Source: Streptomyces sp. WM6386 (lineage in GTDB: Bacteria; Actinomycetota; Actinomycetes; Streptomycetales; Streptomycetaceae). Taken from it: a stretch of 64,000 bases of DNA. Location: positions 1 through 64,000 of the forward strand of contig NZ_JXTE01000070.1 in NCBI RefSeq assembly GCF_000972385.1, read 5' to 3'. The notes below the pieces were generated by a model, which worked only from the letters and a program-made list of their open reading frames with translations, was not told the DNA's origin and searched no databases. Positions within the stretch are counted from its first letter, which is position 1. The number at the start of each line of letters is the position of its first letter. Positions 42,786-52,688 of the stretch are shown piece by piece. The position numbers and the translations under genes were made by a program.

Positions 42786-43154
42786 TCAGACATCTTTGTC
42801 GCGATTGAGGTAGTTGTAGACCGTGAAGCGGCTCACCCCGAGCGCGCTCGCCACGGTCTCCACGCCATGCCGTACGGAGAAGGCGCCACGCGCCTCCAAT
42901 ATCCGTACGACCTCCTGCTTGGCCTTGCGGTCCAGGTCGGCCAGCGGCTTGCCCTGCTTGCGCTCCATGGCGGCGAGGATGTGATCGAGGGAGTCCGCGA
43001 GCTGCGGCAGGCGTACGGCGACCACGTCGGAGCCGCCCCAGCTGAGCACGACGTCGTCGGGGCCGGCCTCGTCGGGCGGGACCATCTCCCCGCCCATGGC
43101 GTCGACCAGCGGCTTCACGGCCGTGATGAAGGGCTCGTCCCCCGTGCCGGTCAC
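42786..43154 (-). CDS. Helix-turn-helix DNA-binding protein (HTH_22/YheO-like)
   Basis: A 122-residue protein. The C-terminal part, KAKQEVVRILEARGAFSVRHGVETVASALGVSRFTVYNYLNRD, is a Fis/HTH_22-type helix-turn-helix; the N-terminal ~70 residues are short and uncharacterised (DDVVLSWGGSDVVAVRLPQLADSLDHILAAME). The GTG start overlaps the stop of the thiamine-binding-like gene (GTGA). Because it sits between the urate operon and hyi, it is a candidate for the protein that binds motif B, but nothing in the sequence proves that. Confidence 0.8.
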   Translation of the reverse strand: MTGTGDEPFITAVKPLVDAMGGEMVPPDEAGPDDVVLSWGGSDVVAVRLPQLADSLDHILAAMERKQGKPLADLDRKAKQEVVRILEARGAFSVRHGVETVASALGVSRFTVYNYLNRDKDV

Positions 43155-43408
43155 TGCTCGCCCTCCCCGATCACATTGACCTGGAGCGAGACCCGGGTGG
43201 CGCCGGCCGCCAGGGACTTGCGCAGCAGCGCGTCGACAGCGGTGAGCACGGCGTCGGCACCGCCTTCCACCGTGTTGCCGAACGGGCCGACGTCCACCGC
43301 GTCGAGTTCGGCACTCTCGACCACCTCGCGGGCCGCGACCGCGTGCGCGGGCGCCTCGTCCAGGTCGAACGGCTCGGTCGTGAACTCCACTCTCAATCGC
43401 ACGCGCAC
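43151..43408 (-). CDS. Thiamine-binding-protein family (MTH1187/YkoF-like) small protein
   Basis: An 85-residue ferredoxin-like-fold protein: MRVRLRVEFTTEPFDLDEAPAHAVAAREVVESAELDAVDVGPFGNTVEGGADAVLTAVDALLRKSLAAGATRVSLQVNVIGEGE. The GPFGNTVEG segment matches the ligand loop of the MTH1187/DUF77 family, some of which bind thiamine or related compounds. It is coupled to the HTH gene and may serve as its ligand-sensing partner (inference). It is divergent from hyi. Confidence 0.8.
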   Translation of the reverse strand: MRVRLRVEFTTEPFDLDEAPAHAVAAREVVESAELDAVDVGPFGNTVEGGADAVLTAVDALLRKSLAAGATRVSLQVNVIGEGEQ

Positions 43409-43444
43409 AACCTAACGCGCGGCACGGACTTCCGCCGACCCCTC

Positions 43445-43509
43445 TTGACAAGCGACGACACCCGACGGCAATCTTCCATTAGGCAGAAACAAACTTCCGC
43501 AATACGGAA
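43445..43509 (+). promoter_or_regulatory. hyi-glxR promoter with tandem motif A
   Basis: TTGACA (43445-43450) with a weak -10 (CAATCT, 18-bp spacer), followed directly by TTCCATTAGGCAGAA (43474-43488) and TTCCGCAATACGGAA (43495-43509), gap 6 bp. The second copy is a perfect inverted repeat. The sites cover the expected transcription start. Confidence 0.75.
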
Positions 43510-43540
43510 TCACTCGCCACGGAGGGGAGCGCAGGTCCAC

Positions 43541-44398
43541 ATGCCGGCTTTTGAATTGGGCACAGGCGCAGAGCAGCGCTTCAACGTCAACCTGTCGATC
43601 CTCTTCACGGAACTCCCGCTCCTGGAGCGCCCCGCGGCCGCCGCCGCGGCGGGCTTCACCGCGGTCGAGCTGTGGTGGCCCTGGATCGGCTCCCCCACCC
43701 CCGAGCAGTCCGAGCTCGACGCCCTGAGGAAGGCGATCGAGGACGCGGGCGTCCAGCTCACGGGGCTGAACTTCTACGCCGGCCGGCTGCCCGGCCCGGA
43801 CCGCGGCGCCCTGTCGCTCCCGGGCGAGGAGTCGGAGCGGTTCCGCGCCAACATCGACGTGGCCGCCGACTTCGCGCAGTCGCTGGGCACCAAGGCGCTC
43901 AACGCCCTGTACGGCAACCGCGTCGAGGGCGTGGACCCGGCCGAGCAGGACGCGCTCGCCCTGGAGAACCTGGTCCTCGCGGCGCGGGCGGCCCACCGGA
44001 TCGGCGCGATCCTGCTGATCGAGGCGCTGAACAAGCCCGAGTCGCCGCTGTATCCGCTGGTGTCGGCGCCGGCCGCCGTCGGGATCGTCGACAAGGTCAA
44101 CGAGGCGACGGGACTGGACAACGCGCGCTTCCTCATGGACCTCTACCACCTGTCCATGAACGGCGAGGACCTGCCGTCGGTGATCGAGGAGTTCGCCGCG
44201 AAGACCGGCCACGTCCAGATCGCCGACAACCCGGGCCGCGGCGCGCCGGGCACGGGGACGCTGCCGCTGGAAGAGCTGCTCGACCAGCTGAGGAAGGCCG
44301 GTTACGAGGGCATGGTCGGCCTGGAGTACAAGCCGGGCGACCGTCCGAGCTCCGAGGCCTTCGCATGGCTGCCGGCCGAGGCCCGCGCGGCCCGCTGA
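43541..44398 (+). CDS. hyi: Hydroxypyruvate isomerase
   Basis: A 285-residue TIM-barrel isomerase of the Hyi/AP-endonuclease-2 type, interconverting tartronate semialdehyde and hydroxypyruvate. Landmarks: FNVNLSILFTELPLLERPAAAAAAGFTAVELWWPW, TGLNFYAGRLPGPDRGALSLPG, LLIEALNKPESPLYPL (first catalytic Glu), FLMDLYHLSMNGEDL, and MVGLEYKPGDRPSSEAF (second catalytic Glu). It is followed by glxR after 48 bp, in one operon under paired motif A sites. Confidence 0.95.
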   Translation: MPAFELGTGAEQRFNVNLSILFTELPLLERPAAAAAAGFTAVELWWPWIGSPTPEQSELDALRKAIEDAGVQLTGLNFYAGRLPGPDRGALSLPGEESERFRANIDVAADFAQSLGTKALNALYGNRVEGVDPAEQDALALENLVLAARAAHRIGAILLIEALNKPESPLYPLVSAPAAVGIVDKVNEATGLDNARFLMDLYHLSMNGEDLPSVIEEFAAKTGHVQIADNPGRGAPGTGTLPLEELLDQLRKAGYEGMVGLEYKPGDRPSSEAFAWLPAEARAAR

Positions 44399-44446
44399 GC
44401 GCCACCCCGCAGACGTAGAGAAGTTTCCGAGAGAGGCACCCCCATC

Positions 44447-45337
44447 ATGAGCAACCTCCCCAAGATCGCGTGGATAGGCCTCGGCATCATGGGCTCCCCC
44501 ATGTCCGAGAACCTGATCAAGGCGGGCTACGACGTCACCGGCTTCACGCTGGAGCAGGACAAGCTGGACCGCCTGGCCGCCGCCGGCGGGACGGTCGCCG
44601 GTTCGATCGCCGAGGCAGTCAAGGACGCCGACGTGGTCATCACGATGGTGCCGGCCTCCCCGCAGGTCGAGGCCATCGCCTACGGCCCCGAGGGCATCCT
44701 GGAGAACGCGAGGTCCGGCGCTCTGCTGATCGACATGTCCTCGATCACCCCGCAGACCTCGGTCGACCTGGCGAAGGCGGCGAAGGACAAGGGCGTCCGC
44801 GTCCTGGACGCCCCGGTGTCCGGCGGCGAGGCCGGCGCCATCGAGGCCGTGCTGTCCATCATGGTCGGCGGCGAGCAGGCCGACTTCGACACCGCCAAGC
44901 CGATCCTCGACGCCCTCGGCAAGACCATCGTGCTGTGCGGTCCGCACGGCTCGGGCCAGACCGTGAAGGCCGCCAACCAGCTGATCGTCGCCGTGAACAT
45001 CCAGGCGTGCGCCGAGGCCGTGGTCTTCCTGGAGAAGTCCGGCGTGGACCTCAAGGCCGCGCTGGACGTCCTGAACGGCGGACTCGCGGGCTCGACCGTG
45101 CTGACCCGCAAGAAGGACAACTTCCTCGGCCGCGACTTCAAGCCGGGCTTCCGCATCGACCTGCACCACAAGGACATGGGCATCGTCACCGACGCCGCCC
45201 GCAACGTCGGCGCGGCCCTGCCCGTCGGCGCGGTCGTCGCCCAGCTGGTCGCCTCGCTGCGTGCGCAGGGCGACGGCGGACTGGACCACTCCGCACTGCT
45301 TCGGGCCGTGGAGCGCCTCTCCGGCGCCCAGGTCTGA
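44447..45337 (+). CDS. glxR: Tartronate-semialdehyde reductase (2-hydroxy-3-oxopropionate reductase)
   Basis: A 296-residue beta-hydroxyacid dehydrogenase reducing tartronate semialdehyde to glycerate with NAD(P)H. N-terminal GLGIMGSPMSENLIKAGYDVTGF is the Rossmann and substrate signature; LDAPVSGGEAGAIEAVLSIMVGG holds the SGG substrate loop; GSGQTVKAANQLIVAVN contains the catalytic Lys. ATG start with GAGAGG upstream. Second gene of the hyi operon; with gcl it completes glyoxylate-to-glycerate conversion. Confidence 0.95.
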   Translation: MSNLPKIAWIGLGIMGSPMSENLIKAGYDVTGFTLEQDKLDRLAAAGGTVAGSIAEAVKDADVVITMVPASPQVEAIAYGPEGILENARSGALLIDMSSITPQTSVDLAKAAKDKGVRVLDAPVSGGEAGAIEAVLSIMVGGEQADFDTAKPILDALGKTIVLCGPHGSGQTVKAANQLIVAVNIQACAEAVVFLEKSGVDLKAALDVLNGGLAGSTVLTRKKDNFLGRDFKPGFRIDLHHKDMGIVTDAARNVGAALPVGAVVAQLVASLRAQGDGGLDHSALLRAVERLSGAQV

Positions 45338-45432
45338 CCGAAGACCCCGGGCGGCGCCGCCGCTGACAACTGTCCTGTCGCGCCCAAGCGGCGACGCCGC
45401 CCGGAATCAACCTCGACAAAAGACCGAGCATC

Positions 45433-45508
45433 TTCAACAAAGTGTTGACGTCCAGATCACCCCAAACCTAGGCTCCACAAAGCGGAAGTTCCTTTCCGAA
45501 GCCTCCGC
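45433..45508 (+). promoter_or_regulatory. Catalase promoter with motif B and motif A
   Basis: TTGACG (-35, 45445-45450), 18-bp spacer, TAGGCT (-10, 45469-45474). Motif B TTCAACAAAGTGTTGAC (45433-45449) includes the -35. CTCCACAAAGCGGAA (45473-45487) follows, and after 6 bp TTCCG (45494) starts a second copy whose right half is poor. TCCACAAAGCGGAA is identical to part of the allR site. Confidence 0.75.
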
Positions 45509-45532
45509 TGACTCTCGTACGGAAGGTCCTTG

Positions 45533-46990
45533 ATGTCGCAGCGCGTGCTCACGACAGAGTCCGGCGCCCCGGTCGCCGACAACCAGAACTCCGCCTCCGC
45601 CGGCGCCGGCGGTCCGCTCCTCCTCCAGGACCAGCACCTGCTGGAGAAGCTCGCCCGCTTCAACCGTGAGCGCATCCCGGAGCGCGTGGTGCACGCCCGT
45701 GGCTCCGGCGCGTACGGCTACTTCGAGGTGACGGACGACGTCACCGGCTTCACGTACGCCGACTTCCTGAGCTCGGTGGGCAGGCGCACCGAGGTCTTCC
45801 TGCGCTTCTCGACCGTGGCCGACTCGCTCGGCGGCGCGGACGCGGTGCGCGACCCGCGCGGCTTCGCGCTCAAGTTCTATACCGAGGCGGGCAATTACGA
45901 CCTCGTCGGCAACAACACCCCGGTGTTCTTCATCAAGGACCCCATCAAGTTCCCGGACTTCATCCACTCGCAGAAGCGCGACCCGTTCACCGGCAGGCAG
46001 GAGCCGGACAACGTCTGGGACTTCTGGGCGCACTCCCCCGAGGCCACGCACCAGATCACCTGGCTGATGGGCGACCGCGGCATCCCGGCGTCGTACCGCC
46101 ACATGAACGGTTACGGCTCGCACACCTACCAGTGGACGAACGCCGAGGGCGAGGCCTTCTTCGTCAAGTACCACTTCAAGACGAACCAGGGCGTCCGCTC
46201 CCTGTCCGCCGAGCAGGGTGCCGAGCTCGCGGGCAAGGACCCGGGCTCGCACCAGACGGACCTGCTGCAGGCCATCGAGCGGGGCGTGAACCCGTCCTGG
46301 ACGCTGTACGTGCAGATCATGCCGGCGGCCGAGGCGGCGGACTACCGCTTCAACCCCTTCGACCTCACCAAGGTGTGGCCGCACCAGGACTACCCGCTGC
46401 AGCGCGTGGGCCGCCTCGTCCTCGACCGCAACCCGGACAACGTCTTCGCCGAGGTCGAGCAGGCCGCGTTCTCCCCCAACAACTTCGTGCCCGGCATCGG
46501 TCCTTCGCCGGACAAGATGCTCCAGGGCCGGCTGTTCGCCTACGCGGACGCCCACCGCTACCGTCTGGGCGTCAACCACACCCTGCTCGCGGTGAACGCC
46601 CCGAAGGCGACGACCGCGCACAACTACGGGCGTGACGGTCTCATGGCGTCCAACTCCCAGGGCCGCGCGGCGAAGAACTACGAGCCGAACTCCTACGACG
46701 GCCCGGTCGAGACAGGCCGCCCGCTGTCGGCGCCGCTGGCCCTGAACGGCTGGACGGGCACGCACGAGGCCCCGCAGCACACCAAGGACGACGACTTCTT
46801 CCAGGCCGGTGAGCTGTACCGCCTGATGTCCGAGGACGAGAAGTCCCGGCTGGTCGCGAACATCGCCGGTGGCCTCTCGCAGGTCTCCCGCGACGACGTG
46901 ATCGAGAAGAACCTGGCCCACTTCCACGCCGCCGACCCGGAGTACGGCAAGCGCGTGGAGGAGGCGGTCCGCGCCCTGCGCGAGGACTGA
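45533..46990 (+). CDS. Monofunctional haem catalase (small-subunit type)
   Basis: A 485-residue catalase splitting H2O2 to water and O2. Active-site His region: [20 protein letters not shown]; the distal Asn is in [13 protein letters not shown]; the proximal haem ligand Tyr is in [15 protein letters not shown]. The length fits small-subunit catalases. A TTG lies one codon before the ATG at 45533. Its promoter carries the same operator motifs as the urate and allantoin genes, so this catalase is probably dedicated to the peroxide made by urate oxidase (and by xanthine oxidation if it occurs) rather than to general stress. Confidence 0.95.
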   Translation: MSQRVLTTESGAPVADNQNSASAGAGGPLLLQDQHLLEKLARFNRERIPERVVHARGSGAYGYFEVTDDVTGFTYADFLSSVGRRTEVFLRFSTVADSLGGADAVRDPRGFALKFYTEAGNYDLVGNNTPVFFIKDPIKFPDFIHSQKRDPFTGRQEPDNVWDFWAHSPEATHQITWLMGDRGIPASYRHMNGYGSHTYQWTNAEGEAFFVKYHFKTNQGVRSLSAEQGAELAGKDPGSHQTDLLQAIERGVNPSWTLYVQIMPAAEAADYRFNPFDLTKVWPHQDYPLQRVGRLVLDRNPDNVFAEVEQAAFSPNNFVPGIGPSPDKMLQGRLFAYADAHRYRLGVNHTLLAVNAPKATTAHNYGRDGLMASNSQGRAAKNYEPNSYDGPVETGRPLSAPLALNGWTGTHEAPQHTKDDDFFQAGELYRLMSEDEKSRLVANIAGGLSQVSRDDVIEKNLAHFHAADPEYGKRVEEAVRALRED

Positions 46991-47190
46991 GCCTCCCTGG
47001 AAAGAGCTCCCTGCTCGCGCCCGAACGCCGAGAGACCCGGATGAGGGGTGGTCCTCGGTACGGGGCACGGGCAGGGTGCGGACCGCGGCGGCGTGCGAGC
47101 CAGTGCGGTGGTGAAGGACCGGACCCCCTTCTCGACCTGAGGGAAGGGCATCCCGGCTCCGTCGCTGCCGCCGCGGTCCCAGCAAAGACG

Positions 47191-47229
47191 AAGAGCGCCT
47201 GACACGGACGGTCCCGTGCGGGCGCTCTT
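47191..47229. terminator. Terminator after catalase
   Basis: AAGAGCGCC (47191-47199) pairs with GGCGCTCTT (47221-47229); inner bases CACGGAC/GTCCCGTG extend the stem with one bulge. A short T run (CTCTTT) follows. The rest of 46991-47277 shows no gene. Confidence 0.7.
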
Positions 47230-47277
47230 TGCCGTCTCCGGGGTGCGCGCCCGGCGTTCGCGCAGGACGCTGGAGGC

Positions 47278-47514
47278 ATGGCACATCCAGCGCACCATCC
47301 GCACGTCGTGGTGCATTCGCCGGCCCTGGACGGTTCCCGGCGGGTCACCGCGGACGACCACAACCTCGGTGTCGCCTCCCACCTGGACGACGTCGTGGAG
47401 CTGCTGCGCCTCGCCGATCTCGACGTGGTCGAGGTCGAGGTGAGCGACATCGTCGAATGGCAGGGCGGCGGCCCGGACGACTGGCCGGGCCTGTCCGAGC
47501 ACCACGAGCACTGA
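47278..47514 (+). CDS. Small conserved hypothetical protein (78 aa)
   Basis: A His-rich start (MAHPAHHPHVVVHS), then HSPALDGSRRVTADDHNLGVASHLDDVVELLRLADLDVVEVEVSDIVEWQGGGPDDWPGL, a compact acidic alpha/beta sequence. No function known to me. The GGAGG site is unusually close to the ATG, so the start is not certain. It lies between the catalase terminator and that of gcl. Confidence 0.65.
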   Translation: MAHPAHHPHVVVHSPALDGSRRVTADDHNLGVASHLDDVVELLRLADLDVVEVEVSDIVEWQGGGPDDWPGLSEHHEH

Positions 47515-47701
47515 GCACCGTACGCACTCGGCCCGCCTACGCCACCGGGCGTACGCGGGCTACGGAACCCTCAAATCAACCTCTGAACCCGCCTCCGGGG
47601 GCTTCAACAGCCCCCGGGTGCGGGCACATTCTCGTCTGCACGGGGCCCGCCGGCACGGGGGCGGCGGGCCCCGGCGGGGGGATCCACACCGGGGGGACGT
47701 G

Positions 47702-47743
47702 CCGAGGGGGCGGCCCAACCCCCCGGTCGGGCCGCCCCCTCGG
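47702..47743. terminator. Terminator at the end of gcl, perfect 15-bp stem
   Basis: CCGAGGGGGCGGCCC (47702-47716) pairs exactly with GGGCCGCCCCCTCGG (47729-47743) around a 12-base loop. It can serve both gcl and the small gene at 47278. The region 47515-47701 is GC-rich with no gene. Confidence 0.8.
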
Positions 47744-47768
47744 GAGAGCGGTGGAGCTGTGCGGCCGG

Positions 47769-49556
<1,788 letters not shown>

Positions 49557-49614
49557 TGAGTACTCCTGCTTCGGCTGTCGGACGTGTACTCCCGTCGCGC
49601 CCCGCCGTGAGTAC

Positions 49615-49681
49615 TTCCGTAATGCGGAAAGTAATTTCTACTATCTGGAAGCAATGTAGGTGGGGAGGCGTAGGTCGTCAA
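49615..49681 (-). promoter_or_regulatory. gcl promoter with tandem motif A
   Basis: Minus strand: TTGACG (-35, 49676-49681), 17-bp spacer, TACATT (-10, 49653-49658), then TTCCAGATAGTAGAA (49636-49650), a 6-bp gap and TTCCGCATTACGGAA (49615-49629). The second copy is a perfect inverted repeat. The pair lies immediately downstream of the -10, over the start point. Confidence 0.78.
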
Positions 49682-49713
49682 GAGACGGACAAGCGGGGGC
49701 TTCCTGGAGGACG

Positions 49714-50394
49714 ATGGGCTCCATGTCCGAGAGCGTGGCGGTGCGCTGCCCGGTCTGCCGGCGCGAGCACCTCTTCACGGCGCCGGAGTATCCGTGCACG
49801 TGTGGCACACCCGTGGTGCCGCCGCTGGATCCGCGTGCCCGGGCGACGGCGATCTCGCACCGCTCCTGGGAGGACGACTGGGTCACCGTGCTGTGCGCCT
49901 CCTGCGGCCGCCGGGGCGAGTGGCCGCATCCGGAACTGGGCTGCCCGTGCGGGACGGTGCTGCGGATCCCGGTCACGGCGGGCGCCGCCGTCGAGCGGGT
50001 CGAGCCGACCCCGCGGCGGGCCTTCCAGCCGGTGACGATCCGCACGGCACGCGACGCGGTGACGGCCGCCGCGCTCTACCTCCGCTGGCTCGGCTACCGC
50101 GACATCCGCCGCGCCGACCAACGCCCCCCGAACGGCATCGGCATCGCCGCCCGCGGCCTCCTCGCCCAGGTCGACCCGACCGTCCGCCCGGCCTCCCTGC
50201 GCGACGTGGAGTGCCTGTGGCTGACGGCCATGACGGAATCCGCGACCTGCGTCTACTTCTCCCTGGCCGGCTACGCCACGGAGGCCCGCCCAGTGGCCGA
50301 CGCCCTGGGGGTCCCCCTGTTCGTCCTGGACCTGACGGGAACCCCACAGCCGGTGAACAGCCTGGCGGACGACCTGGACTCGACGGGGACGTAG
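49714..50394 (+). CDS. Zinc-ribbon protein with uncharacterised C-terminal domain
   Basis: About 226 residues. Two zinc-ribbon-like Cys pairs occur: VRCPVCRREH with PCTCGTP, and LCASCGRRGEW with GCPCGTV. The C-terminal ~110 residues (LGYRDIRRADQRPPNGIGIAARGLLAQVDPTVRPASLRDVECLWLTAM...CVYFSLAGYATEARPVADALGVPLFVLDL) have the size and spacing of a restriction-endonuclease-like (Mrr-type) fold, but the catalytic Lys pattern is not clear. I offer that only as a possibility. It is divergent from gcl; the ATG at 49714 or 49723 may be used. Confidence 0.7.
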   Translation: MGSMSESVAVRCPVCRREHLFTAPEYPCTCGTPVVPPLDPRARATAISHRSWEDDWVTVLCASCGRRGEWPHPELGCPCGTVLRIPVTAGAAVERVEPTPRRAFQPVTIRTARDAVTAAALYLRWLGYRDIRRADQRPPNGIGIAARGLLAQVDPTVRPASLRDVECLWLTAMTESATCVYFSLAGYATEARPVADALGVPLFVLDLTGTPQPVNSLADDLDSTGT

Positions 50395-50407
50395 GCCGGG
50401 GCCGGAC

Positions 50408-50528
50408 GGGCGGGGCGGGCAGGGCCGGGCACGAGGGAATGGCAGATTCGTCCCAGGGTCGGAGGTCGTCACCTGCGGGTTTGCGGGCGAGGCTGGGACA
50501 GATCTGCCAATCGCCGCCCGCCCCGCCC
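50408..50528. repeat. Long two-tier inverted repeat in an intergenic region
   Basis: Outer arms GGGCGGGGCGGGC (50408-50420) and GCCCGCCCCGCCC (50516-50528) are perfectly complementary. Inner arms GGCAGATTCGTCCCAG (50441-50456) and CTGGGACAGATCTGCC (50493-50508) match at 14 of 16. The whole would fold into a ~120-nt structure in the gap between two plus-strand genes. It may be a terminator, but it is much larger than needed. Confidence 0.65.
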
Positions 50529-50601
50529 ACGGGGGCGGGCGCGCGATGCGGGCCACCTAATCCCCACTGCGCCCGGACGCCCGCTCCGGCATACTCGCCG
50601 G

Positions 50602-51105
50602 ATGCGTATCCGCCCCGTCACGGCCGCCGAAATCCCCGCTCTCCAGGGCATCGAGCGCGCCGCCGGCGCCCCCTTCCGCGGCCTCGGCATGGCGACGATC
50701 GCCGACGACGAGCCGCCTTCCCTGGACGTGCTGGAGCAGTACCGCCGGGCCGGCCGGGCCTGGGTCGCCGTCGACGCAGAGGACCGGCTCGCCGCCTACC
50801 TCATTGCCGAGCCCGTCGACGGCGCCCTGCACATCGAGCAGATTTCGGTCCACCCCGACTTCGCGCACCGCCGCATCGGCCGGACCCTCCTCTCGTACGC
50901 CGACGAGCGCGCCCATGAGGAGGGCCTGGCCGCTCTCACCCTCACCACCTTCGCCGAGGTCCCGTGGAACGCCCCGTACTACGAGCGCCTCGGCTTCCGC
51001 GTCCTGGAGGAGGCCGAGCTCACCCCGGGGCTGCGGAAGATCCGCGCCCATGAGGCCGGGCTCGGCCTCGACCGGTGGCCCAGGGTCTGCATGCGCCGGG
51101 ACTAG
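50602..51105 (+). CDS. GNAT-family N-acetyltransferase
   Basis: A 167-residue GNAT acetyltransferase: IRPVTAAEIPALQGIERAAGAPF at the start, LHIEQISVHPDFAHRRIGRTLLSYADERAHEEG with the acetyl-CoA loop (RRIGR), LTTFAEVPWNAPYYERLGFRVL, and a C-terminal CMRRD. The substrate is unknown. The stop TAG overlaps the convergent synthetase stop in the shared palindrome ACTAGT. Confidence 0.9.
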   Translation: MRIRPVTAAEIPALQGIERAAGAPFRGLGMATIADDEPPSLDVLEQYRRAGRAWVAVDAEDRLAAYLIAEPVDGALHIEQISVHPDFAHRRIGRTLLSYADERAHEEGLAALTLTTFAEVPWNAPYYERLGFRVLEEAELTPGLRKIRAHEAGLGLDRWPRVCMRRD

Positions 51106-52688
51106 TCCGCCGCGTACGTCTCCCGCAGCTCGATCTTGCGCACCTTTCCGGACACCGTCATCGGGAAGGACTCCAGCACCTGCAGCCGGCTCGGCACCTT
51201 GTAGTGGGCCAGCCGCCCCTCGCAGAAGGCCCGCACATCCTCCAGCGTCGGCGGATCCGCCGGGTCGCGCGCGATGACACAGGCCAGCACCTCCTCGCCG
51301 TAGCGCTCGTGCGGTACGCCGACCACCTGGACGTCGGCGATCTTGGGATGGGCGTAGAGGAACTCCTCGATCTCGCGCGGGTAGATGTTCTCGCCACCCC
51401 GGATGATCATGTCCTTGATCCGGCCGACGATCTCGACGTACCCGTCCTCCCGCATCACCGCGAGGTCCCCCGTGTGCATCCAGCGCCCGGCGTCGACGGC
51501 GTCGGCGGTCTTCTCGGGCTCGTTCCAGTAGCCGAGCATCACGCTGTAGCCGCGGGTGCACAACTCTCCTGCCGTGCCCCGGGGTTGGGTCACACCGGCC
51601 GGGTCGACGACCTTCACCTCGACGTGCGGCAGGACGCGGCCGACCGTACCCGTGCGGTGTTCCAGGTCGTCGTCGCGCCGGGTCTGCGTGGAGACCGGCG
51701 AGGTCTCCGTCATGCCGTAACAGATCGACACCTCGGCCATGTTCATCTCGCCGACCACCCTCTTCATCACCTCCACCGGGCAGGGCGAGCCCGCCATGAT
51801 CCCGGTGCGGAGCGAGGACAGGTCGTACGACGCGAAGTCGGGGAGGTTCAACTCCGCGATGAACATGGTCGGTACGCCGTACAGCGAGGTGCAGCGCTCC
51901 TGCTGGACCGCCTCCAGGGTGGCCTTCGGGTCGAAGGACGGGGCCGGGATCACCATGCAGGCACCGTGGGACGTGGCCGCCAGGTTGCCCATGACCATGC
52001 CGAAGCAGTGGTAGAAGGGCACGGGGATGCAGATCCGGTCCTGCTCGGTGTAGGCGATCATCTCGCCCACGAAGTAGCCGTTGTTGAGGATGTTGTGGTG
52101 GGAGAGGGTCGCCCCCTTGGGGAAGCCCGTCGTGCCCGAGGTGTACTGGATGTTGATCGGGTCGTCGCAGGACAGTTCCTCGTACGGCACCGGCGTCCCC
52201 CGCGCGATCAGCGCGTCCCAGCCCGGGTCCCCGATGAACACGGTCTCCCTCAACTGCGGGCACCTGCCCCGCACTTCCTCCACCATCGCGCGGTAGTCGC
52301 TGCTCTTGTGACCGAGGGAGGCGAAGAGCAGGCGGACCCCGGCCTGGTTGAGGACGTACTCGACCTCATGGGTGCGGTACGCCGGGTTGATGTTCACCAT
52401 GATCGCGCCGATGCGGGCGGTGGCGTACTGGACCAGCACCCACTCGGGACAGTTGATCGCCCAGATGCCCACCCGGTCACCCTTGGCGACACCGCTCGCG
52501 AGCAGCGCGTACGCCAACTCGTCGACGTCGGCCCCGAATTGGGCGTACGTCCAGCGCCGCCCTGACGGCACGTCGACGAGCGCCTCCCGGTCCGGCCAAT
52601 TCGCCACCGCCCGGTCCAGGTTGGCGCCGATCGTGTCGCCGAGCAGCGAAGTCCCGCTCGTTCCGTGGCTGTACGACAGGGCTGTCAT
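51102..52688 (-). CDS. AMP-binding acyl-CoA synthetase (fatty-acid type)
   Basis: A 528-residue ANL-superfamily ligase, activating a carboxylic acid through an acyl-AMP to the CoA thioester. P-loop-like motif: IQYTSGTTGFPKGATLSHHN; ICYGMTETSPVS (A5); YWNEPEKTADAVDAGRWMHTGDLAVMREDGYVEIVGRIKDMIIRGGENIYPREIEE (A7-A8); the catalytic Lys is in PMTVSGKVRKIELRE (A10). It is coupled to the upstream synthetase by ATGA. The acyl chain preference is unknown. Confidence 0.93.
   Translation of the reverse strand: MTALSYSHGTSGTSLLGDTIGANLDRAVANWPDREALVDVPSGRRWTYAQFGADVDELAYALLASGVAKGDRVGIWAINCPEWVLVQYATARIGAIMVNINPAYRTHEVEYVLNQAGVRLLFASLGHKSSDYRAMVEEVRGRCPQLRETVFIGDPGWDALIARGTPVPYEELSCDDPINIQYTSGTTGFPKGATLSHHNILNNGYFVGEMIAYTEQDRICIPVPFYHCFGMVMGNLAATSHGACMVIPAPSFDPKATLEAVQQERCTSLYGVPTMFIAELNLPDFASYDLSSLRTGIMAGSPCPVEVMKRVVGEMNMAEVSICYGMTETSPVSTQTRRDDDLEHRTGTVGRVLPHVEVKVVDPAGVTQPRGTAGELCTRGYSVMLGYWNEPEKTADAVDAGRWMHTGDLAVMREDGYVEIVGRIKDMIIRGGENIYPREIEEFLYAHPKIADVQVVGVPHERYGEEVLACVIARDPADPPTLEDVRAFCEGRLAHYKVPSRLQVLESFPMTVSGKVRKIELRETYAAD

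Noticed and set aside
46991..47277. Possible small gene between catalase and the 78-residue protein
   Set aside because: Only shadow frames and a terminator are found; no ribosome site with a plausible frame.
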